DNA of 30,862 nucleotides. Origin: an uncultured Clostridium sp. Lineage in GTDB: Bacteria > Bacillota > Clostridia > TANB77 > CAG-508. Shown piece after piece: positions 25,380 to 30,862 of this stretch. Location of the stretch: positions 1 through 30,862 of the forward strand of contig USOV01000007.1 of NCBI GenBank assembly GCA_900556455.1. The letters run 5' to 3'. The position numbers and the translations under genes were made by a program. How positions within the stretch are numbered: position 1 is the first letter of the stretch; every line of letters begins with the position of its first letter. The notes beneath the pieces were generated by a model, which worked only from the letters and a program-made list of their open reading frames with translations, had not been told where the DNA came from and ran no database searches.

Positions 25380-26784
25380 TTTTCCGTGCAATTTTGTTTA
25401 ATGCATTTACTACTAATGCACCGGTTGCAGCAGCTCCCAAGCTTCCAACTGTTTCAGATTTATCAAATCCAAACATTTTCTTAATTATACCGTCTGCTTT
25501 TTTTATAAATAGCATTACAATTATTGCATAAAGTGGATACATTGAAACTATATCTAATGCACTTCCAACCATAACTGTATATATTATTAAGTGTATTACC
25601 TGTGTTAGAGCTGTATACACATATTCTCTTATCCACATAGTAAATGCTTGTGCTTGTCCATCTTTTATTTTATCTAGTGGATATGTTAGAGTTATTAATG
25701 GTGCTATTAACGTATAGAATGCCATAAATATAACCCTTTTTAAATACTGAACAGTAAAGATTACTGTAAGTACAACTATTACTAAATACATTATAGTTTT
25801 AGCAAGTATTATTCCTCTATCTTTTTCACTAAATATTTCTCCTCTTAGTGTATCTACTAAAACATCTGACTCTCCTGTAGCAAATATATTTGAGATTTCA
25901 TTGACTACTGTTATTGTAATACTCATTATATAATGTAAAGTAAATAATATACATATTGCAGCTATCCAGTCTTTTATCATTGCTTTATATTTTGCTTTAT
26001 CTCCTGCAGAACTAGATGTAACTATTCTAATACCTACATATACCAGAACTGAAAGCAAGCCTACTAATGCTATTCTTCTCAAAGCATTGTACCATGATGC
26101 TATAGTGCCTTGTAATACTTTTGCTGTACTTTCAAGAGTTCTTGTTGATGTGCCTTGTGAGCCTATAGAAAAGATATAAAAAACACTTGAATACCAATCA
26201 TACTGAATTTCCAACTTTATACCATCATATGAGAAATTAGATTTCCATCCATCTGAATTTTTATTAGTAGCAGCTTCGCTCTTTTTTTCTTTTATTAATT
26301 GAATTATTTCTTGTTTTTTTGTTTCATATTCTGAAGACCCTTCTTGGCAATTTAACTTTTTTAATATTTTCACAGCTGCTGTTTCTGCTATATCATTAAT
26401 GATGCTTCCACTTGCTAATGTCTCTCTAGAATCATTCGATCCATCTTTCTCTGTTATGCTTATTGTCTTATCATTTGGTTTAATGAAATTTATATCAAAT
26501 GCAGGTACTTCTCCAGAAAATATGATGGCTGGTGAATACTTAAACTCCCATTTTCCTTCTTCTACTTCAATATCATCCCCACTCATAAATGTGTTTTGAA
26601 GCCATTGCATTACTTTATCTCCTAAAAATAATGCAAAGTCTTCAATTGGGGTTAAAATTTTTCCTCCATTTTCAGTGTTTGTTTTTGCATGAACAGACAC
26701 TGGCACTAAAGCACTTAAAATAGTTATTATTAATATAATTATTATTAAATTTTTTATTGTTTTTTTATTTATGTAAGCTTTCAT
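25360..26784 (-). CDS. VirB6/TrbL-like channel protein, copy 4 (membrane part, ends at a frame break)
   Basis: 474 residues, first of the four copies after virB4. A signal peptide ends at VSVHA-KTNTE. The extracellular region has YSPAIIFSGEVPAFDINFIK and a segment homologous to copy 2 (KLNCQEGSSEYETKKQEIIQ). Membrane helices (WYNALRRIALVGLLSVLVYV onward), LTYPLDKIKDGQAQAFTMWI and MFGFDKSETVGS follow. The zero frame then ends with KIARKRRFEKK, and the conserved tail goes on in the +1 frame. The truncated form would be a complete membrane domain with a basic end, so both short and long products may be made. AAGGAGAA precedes the ATG. Confidence 0.8.
   Translation of the reverse strand: MKAYINKKTIKNLIIIILIITILSALVPVSVHAKTNTENGGKILTPIEDFALFLGDKVMQWLQNTFMSGDDIEVEEGKWEFKYSPAIIFSGEVPAFDINFIKPNDKTISITEKDGSNDSRETLASGSIINDIAETAAVKILKKLNCQEGSSEYETKKQEIIQLIKEKKSEAATNKNSDGWKSNFSYDGIKLEIQYDWYSSVFYIFSIGSQGTSTRTLESTAKVLQGTIASWYNALRRIALVGLLSVLVYVGIRIVTSSSAGDKAKYKAMIKDWIAAICILFTLHYIMSITITVVNEISNIFATGESDVLVDTLRGEIFSEKDRGIILAKTIMYLVIVVLTVIFTVQYLKRVIFMAFYTLIAPLITLTYPLDKIKDGQAQAFTMWIREYVYTALTQVIHLIIYTVMVGSALDIVSMYPLYAIIVMLFIKKADGIIKKMFGFDKSETVGSLGAAATGALVVNALNKIARKRRFEKK
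25378..25386 (-). other. Frame-break site CGG-AAA-AGG in VirB6 copy 4
   Basis: The zero frame reads GCA CGG AAA AGG CGG TTC and stops at TAG 25360-25362. The +1 slip on AAAA gives A-R-K-G-G-S, aligning with S-K-G-G-Q of intact copy 1. The +1 frame is only open within about 40 bases around this site, which narrows where the change must occur. Confidence 0.65.
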
Positions 26785-26813
26785 ATTTTCTCCTTAACTT
26801 TAATTTTAAGTCT

Positions 26814-28772
26814 TTAGTTATTTTCTTTTAATTTATTTAAGTTTGTTTCAACGAACTTAAATTCCTTCTTAGTTGGTGTTATTTGTATAATTGCTGTATC
26901 TGAACCTACTTTTAGTAACCCTTCACCTATTAAACATGTTATTAAGAAGTTCGCTTCTCCTTCGCTTAATTTAAATACTTCTTTTAAGTATTCAATTTCT
27001 GATTTATCTTGTGCTAAGAATAATTTTGTATCTGCTGATGTTAGAACTGCTTGTGCTGCCTCATTTTCATAGAAATCCTGGAATCTTTGAGAAATGATTG
27101 CCAAAGATACGTTTCTTTTTCTGGCACGTCTTGCCATCTTGTTTAAAAAGTCAACTGCTTCTTCGAATGGAAGTAACATCCATGCCTCATCTATTAAAAC
27201 CCTTTTCTTTGTTGCTTTTTCTCTATCCTCACTGTTTTTCTTTACATATTTTTCCCATATCCAAGAAAGTAATATTTGTTGTGCAAGTGGTCTTGCAAAT
27301 CTTTCTTCTAGTTGTGATATGTCTAGGTTTATAAATAATGTTCCGTCTAATAAATCAAACGTCGATTGTCCATCAAAATATGCCATCTGACCATCATATT
27401 CTCTTATATATTGTTTCATAACTTTTAGCAAATAGCTATAATGGAATCTATAATCTGGGTTTGTGTTACTCTCCGCATTTCTTTGTAAACGCTTGTACCA
27501 TGACCCAATTGTTGGCATCTTTTTTCTTGCTCTTCCTAATATATCTCCATTGCCACTTCCTGCTGCCTCATATAAGCTCATTGGATCACTTGTTATTCCA
27601 TATGCAGCATATTCTTGTGCAACAGATTCTGCAATAATTTGCTTTGTTACCTCGTTGATGTCTTGGCTTCTTGTGCTACCTCTTGCCATTGTAAGTAATG
27701 CTTGTGTAACATCCTCTACCTTGTTTTCTACATTTAATACTGCTCTTTCTCTACCGGTTATTTCGTCTTTTACAATTTCTGTTTCAATATCGAAAACATT
27801 TATAACTGTTTTTGAGTTAGGGCTTAGCACAACGTTTATTCCGCCTAAGCTTTCAGCAACTATGCTGTACTCACCTTCGGCATCTAGTGCCAAACTTTGT
27901 ATTCCCATAAGAACTGCAGATCTTGATATTAAAGTTTTCATTGTTACAGATTTTCCGGCACCAGACTTAGCAAATATAACCATGTTATAGTTTGTAAGTG
28001 AGCTGTGGAAGTTATCAAACAATATTGGTACACCAGTTTGTTTGTTAAATCCTAGTGGAATGCCAGTTGAATGTCCAACTTCTGATGTAGTAAATGGGAA
28101 TACAGTTCCCATTGATCTACGGTCAAATGTATGAGTTTTTCTTATTTTATCTTCTGCAAGTGGCAAGTTGCTTTGGAAAGCCTCTTCTTGCATTGCCCAT
28201 GCACTTTTTATGCCAACTAAAGATTTTGCCATTTCTGTTGCTAGTAATTTTGTAAGCTTGTCTAAGTCTTCCAAACTATAGGCAAATAATGTAGATACCA
28301 CGGACGCTTCATAAAGTTTGTTAAATCCAGCTGCAATCTCATCTCTTAAGCTTTCTGCTTCATATCTTTTTTGCGCCAAGTTACTCTCTCTGTTGATATT
28401 TCCTCTATCTGCTGCCACAATTCTTTCTGTCTCTAACTCATTTATGGTTCTATTTAACTCGTTTTGAGATCTAGACTCTTGAATTGGCGTAATGTATATT
28501 GATGTATTTATATCTCCAAACATGTACATGTCTCTAAATAGTTCAGGAAATGTACACATTCTTGGTAATGCAGAAACGAAGAAGCTTCTAGCATATCTTT
28601 TTACATTTGATATAATCTCTAAATGGTCAATATTACTTGCATCTATTCCAGAAGGGGCAATCAATTCTTTTATTGTTTTCTTATGCAATATTTGAATTTG
28701 CTCATCACTTGTATAATCATTTCTTTGAAATTGAAAATCATTATTCGTAGCTTTACGTTTTTTATTGAACAT
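26814..28772 (-). CDS. virB4: VirB4-type secretion ATPase
   Basis: 652 residues. The N-terminal part (about 1-230) is the VirB4 pre-ATPase region (KRYARSFFVSALPRMCTFPE). The ATPase domain has Walker A in VIFAKSGAGKSVTMKTL near 268 and Walker B in KRVLIDEAWMLLPFEEA near 522, with the family motif SLAIISQRFQDFYENEAAQA after it. VirB4 powers pilus assembly and transport from the cytoplasmic face of the membrane. The ATG overlaps the previous gene by 11 bases and has AAGGAGAAG upstream. The length is shorter than many VirB4 proteins because the extreme N-terminal domain is encoded separately in the gene just before it. Confidence 0.95.
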   Translation of the reverse strand: MFNKKRKATNNDFQFQRNDYTSDEQIQILHKKTIKELIAPSGIDASNIDHLEIISNVKRYARSFFVSALPRMCTFPELFRDMYMFGDINTSIYITPIQESRSQNELNRTINELETERIVAADRGNINRESNLAQKRYEAESLRDEIAAGFNKLYEASVVSTLFAYSLEDLDKLTKLLATEMAKSLVGIKSAWAMQEEAFQSNLPLAEDKIRKTHTFDRRSMGTVFPFTTSEVGHSTGIPLGFNKQTGVPILFDNFHSSLTNYNMVIFAKSGAGKSVTMKTLISRSAVLMGIQSLALDAEGEYSIVAESLGGINVVLSPNSKTVINVFDIETEIVKDEITGRERAVLNVENKVEDVTQALLTMARGSTRSQDINEVTKQIIAESVAQEYAAYGITSDPMSLYEAAGSGNGDILGRARKKMPTIGSWYKRLQRNAESNTNPDYRFHYSYLLKVMKQYIREYDGQMAYFDGQSTFDLLDGTLFINLDISQLEERFARPLAQQILLSWIWEKYVKKNSEDREKATKKRVLIDEAWMLLPFEEAVDFLNKMARRARKRNVSLAIISQRFQDFYENEAAQAVLTSADTKLFLAQDKSEIEYLKEVFKLSEGEANFLITCLIGEGLLKVGSDTAIIQITPTKKEFKFVETNLNKLKENN

Positions 28773-29922
28773 TAGCTTTCTTCTCCTTCCTTACTTTTTC
28801 TTTTGCTTTCTCTGCAACATCTTTTCCAAGCATTGCTTCGTTTTCTTGAATAATAAGTTGTGCCAAATTATTTATAATGTCGTCTTCTGTTTCAACCTTT
28901 CTTTGGTATTCTTTCTCTTTTTCCGATTGAACTTGTGCAATCTTATCACTTGCTAAGTTTATAGCTGCATCTTCTATTTGTTTATCTAACATTTCCATCT
29001 TTTTATCCATATAGTCTGGTGCAGTAGAATACATCTCGTTGTATCCAGCTTTTATAGCTTTATCTACACCGTATACTTCAGCATCATCTCTATTATAAGC
29101 AAAGTATAATAAATCAGCTAATTCTGTTGATGAAAGGACTCTTCCAGCAACCCCAGATACAGATAATGTTCTTATTATTGCTTGTGCTCTTGTATATAAT
29201 TCTGAGAAAGCCATTTCTCTAATTTCGTCTTTATCAAAATCACTTTGTCCAAGTTCTTCTGAATAATATGGAATTACAACATAATATTTTTTATTCAATA
29301 TGTTTCTATTTAAGCTCATTCTTTCTGTATTGTATATAATGTCTTTTCCATATTCATATAAGTTTTTGTCTTTTGTAAACTCATATAATGCTTGTTTTTT
29401 CTGTTCCGCTGTTGCATTTGGAGATGCCATAATATTTTGATATCTTACTTTTTGTCTGCTGTATTCTTGTTCTATTTTGTCAACTTCTGTTTTATAAGTT
29501 TGAAGACTGCTCTCCAAATTAATTTTTCTTGTTTGTGTATATATTTGAATTGGATGTGATAATGTATTTAAGAATTGTATGAATCCTTCTTCAACTCCAA
29601 CTTTTTCTGCTTGAGACATTAAATCGTAGTTAATACCTTGGCATTCAACAACCATTACATATCTTGCACCTTTTTTCTGTATAATCATGTTATCTTCAAT
29701 TTTATCAAATTCCATAAAATCAAATACAGAATCTACATTGAATGATTTTGTTGAACTTTTTTTTACTTTTTTCTCTTCATCAGTCGCATTATTTTCGTCT
29801 TTTCTTTTCTTTTCTTTAAGCTTCATATTCATATATACAAAAGCAAATGCAACCGCAAGAATAAACATTCCAGCAAGCATTATATATAATATAATAGTTA
29901 GAAAGTCTGTATTATCTGTCAT
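28762..29922 (-). CDS. TraC/VirB4-N-like membrane protein
   Basis: About 386 residues. A membrane helix at about 9-30 is followed by basic residues, then a conserved domain with FMEFDKIEDNMIIQKKGARY and the stretch GFIQFLNTLSHPIQIYTQTR, which is the hallmark of the N-terminal domain of VirB4/TraC proteins. A long helical region (about 150-200) and a glutamate/lysine-rich coiled coil at the end follow. There is no Walker motif, so it is not an ATPase itself. It probably anchors the VirB4 ATPase to the membrane. The start is placed at ATG 29922 with GGAGG eight bases upstream; an ATG at 29946 lacks one. It overlaps both neighbours by 11 bases. Confidence 0.8.
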   Translation of the reverse strand: MTDNTDFLTIILYIMLAGMFILAVAFAFVYMNMKLKEKKRKDENNATDEEKKVKKSSTKSFNVDSVFDFMEFDKIEDNMIIQKKGARYVMVVECQGINYDLMSQAEKVGVEEGFIQFLNTLSHPIQIYTQTRKINLESSLQTYKTEVDKIEQEYSRQKVRYQNIMASPNATAEQKKQALYEFTKDKNLYEYGKDIIYNTERMSLNRNILNKKYYVVIPYYSEELGQSDFDKDEIREMAFSELYTRAQAIIRTLSVSGVAGRVLSSTELADLLYFAYNRDDAEVYGVDKAIKAGYNEMYSTAPDYMDKKMEMLDKQIEDAAINLASDKIAQVQSEKEKEYQRKVETEDDIINNLAQLIIQENEAMLGKDVAEKAKEKVRKEKKANVQ

Positions 29923-30265
29923 TTGTATTTTCCTCCTTATCATCATAGATATATATCTTGTTTCTCTTTTGTTTAAACTTTATAGCTCTTTTTATTACAT
30001 CGTCTAAGTTTTCTCCGCCCACAACTTTGGTAGCTTTTAATATACCTATATTAGGCACCTTTAGCATTCCAATTGAATATCCAACTAACGCACATAAAGC
30101 AACCATAGCAATTCCAACTATTGCTAAGTTCATCAATTTAAACATTATGTAAAATATTAATCCAACTCCGGCTCCTACCGCACTGTATATTAAACTTTTT
30201 GTTGTAAAAATGAATAGAATTCTACCTTCTCCTTTTACATTTCTGGGCAAATTATATGTTCCCAT
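29912..30265 (-). CDS. PrgI-family (VirB3-like) inner-membrane protein
   Basis: 117 residues. The start, GTYNLPRNVKGEGRILFIFT, and two closely spaced membrane helices (about 20-40 and 45-65) are typical of the PrgI family, small channel components of Gram-positive conjugation systems that occupy the VirB3 place just before VirB4. A basic stretch (IKRAIKFKQKRNKIYIYDDK) forms the end. The frame is open to 30313, but ATG 30265 has GGAGGAAG at the correct distance and begins at the family N-terminus. The 3' end overlaps the next gene by 11 bases. Confidence 0.85.
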   Translation of the reverse strand: MGTYNLPRNVKGEGRILFIFTTKSLIYSAVGAGVGLIFYIMFKLMNLAIVGIAMVALCALVGYSIGMLKVPNIGILKATKVVGGENLDDVIKRAIKFKQKRNKIYIYDDKEENTNDR

Positions 30266-30337
30266 AGACTTCCTCCGTTTTAACATAGTATTATATATTA
30301 AATTATAGCACATATTGTAACAAAATGTAACCTAAAA

Positions 30338-30370
30338 GCAAAAAAAAGTGCATTTACATGCACTTTTAAT
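30338..30370 (-). terminator. Intra-operon terminator after the pilin gene
   Basis: On the minus strand AAAAGTGCAT-GTAA-ATGCACTTTT is followed by further Ts (eight in total), a classic rho-independent terminator between the pilin and PrgI genes. It would let pilin mRNA be made in large excess, with partial read-through into the channel genes. Confidence 0.85.
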
Positions 30371-30404
30371 TTTATTGTAATATTTATGTAATACTCGTGT
30401 AATA

Positions 30405-30782
30405 CTATTTTACAGCTGTTGCTAATGAGTAAATAACTTTTACTAATGATGTTCCAGCAAATACTAGAAGTGCACCAACTATGTATGGTATCATTGTTTT
30501 CTTGTATTCAGCTTTTTCTGAAGCACTACCAATCATATATTTAATACCAATAACCAATAATACTATTACTGCTATAACAATACCAACTATTTGTATAATA
30601 TTAACTATATTACCACCAATTTTTGTTATTTGTTGGTCTGCATTGGTATTAGTAAGGTTTGTGGTCTCTACTCTGTTAAGAGTATTATTTAAGTCAACTG
30701 CTGCTAATGCCATTGTTGATATGCTTGCTACTAACATTATTGCTAATAATAGTGTAGATATTACCTTTATAGATTTTTTCAT
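30405..30782 (-). CDS. VirB2/TrbC-type pilin-like protein
   Basis: 125 residues. A signal peptide (KKSIKVISTLLLAIMLVASI, cut probably after ALA near 28), a short polar segment rich in Asn and Thr, and two hydrophobic helices (about 58-82 and 95-117) separated by the loop GSASEKAEYKKTMIPY. This two-helix layout with a short charged cytoplasmic loop is that of TrbC/VirB2 major pilins. GGAGG lies before the ATG. It heads the operon and is followed by its own terminator, as expected for a protein needed in many copies. Confidence 0.85.
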   Translation of the reverse strand: MKKSIKVISTLLLAIMLVASISTMALAAVDLNNTLNRVETTNLTNTNADQQITKIGGNIVNIIQIVGIVIAVIVLLVIGIKYMIGSASEKAEYKKTMIPYIVGALLVFAGTSLVKVIYSLATAVK

Positions 30783-30816
30783 GTTTATTCCTCCTTATTT
30801 TTCTATTTTATTAAAG

Positions 30817-30862
30817 CTTACTTTCGTAAGAATATTAATAACTATTTTATTATGCAAGTGGT
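30817..30862 (-). promoter_or_regulatory. Pilin leader: GAAA-loop hairpin and weak promoter match
   Basis: In the 80 bases before the pilin start the minus strand has CTTAC-GAAA-GTAAG (30817-30830), a 5-bp stem with a stable GNRA-type loop. Upstream, TTGCAT and TATTCT are 17 bases apart, a moderate promoter match at the edge of the window. Both calls are tentative. Confidence 0.35.

Noticed and set aside
24768..25391. Independent gene for the copy-4 tail starting at TTG 25391
   Set aside because: No ribosome site precedes the TTG, and the homology with intact VirB6 copies shows it is a continuation of the upstream protein.

Overview
The window is AT-rich, uses Shine-Dalgarno sites close to AGGAGG before nearly every gene, and encodes almost everything on the minus strand. 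HU next to a SpoVB/MurJ-type flippase, lspA-rluD coupling, Gram-positive style signal peptides, and PrgI- and VirB4-type conjugation proteins without outer-membrane parts all point to a low-GC Firmicute, most likely an uncultured gut Clostridia-like bacterium. Apart from the two window edges, no gap between genes exceeds about 300 bases. No tRNA, rRNA, CRISPR array, integrase, transposase or recognisable relaxase was seen.

Layout in transcription order (right to left). (1) 30.8-10.5 kb: a complete Gram-positive type IV secretion/conjugation operon. It runs pilin (VirB2-like), PrgI, a separate VirB4-N/TraC-like protein, VirB4 ATPase, four tandem VirB6-like membrane proteins (one preceded by a secreted esterase), a VirB8-like protein, a 1140-residue two-domain wall hydrolase, a second VirB8-like protein with three repeated NTF2-like units, and a soluble acidic protein. 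(2) 10.4-6.1 kb: a GT-C-like membrane protein, lspA (frame-broken), rluD, rluB and an S1-domain protein. (3) 6.1-4.6 kb: a 154-bp inverted-repeat (MITE-like) element, a winged-helix replication-relaxation-like protein, and a 50-residue zinc-ribbon protein with its own consensus promoter and terminator. (4) 4.4-0 kb: a VirD4 coupling ATPase, a SpoVB/MurJ-type flippase and HU (cut by the window edge).

How the parts would work together: the pilin, PrgI, the VirB6 set, the VirB8-like proteins and VirB4 form the inner-membrane machine. The wall hydrolase opens peptidoglycan, and VirD4, encoded 6 kb away among housekeeping genes, feeds substrate. The split layout and the lack of a visible relaxase or integrase suggest a chromosomally settled machine, or an element whose processing genes lie elsewhere.

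The most unusual signal is a set of four frame breaks. Two VirB6 paralogs, the esterase/VirB6 junction and lspA each change reading frame at an in-frame CGG codon, and in the first three the site is the same 9-mer, CGGAAAAGG. By a manual scan these are the only in-frame CGG codons in the window. Programmed frameshifting, a poorly decoded CGG codon, or a motif-specific sequencing error could each explain this. The VirB6 block is also a tandem duplication (offset 4,877 bp) joined by 449-bp identical direct repeats, so it can probably expand, contract or shuffle.
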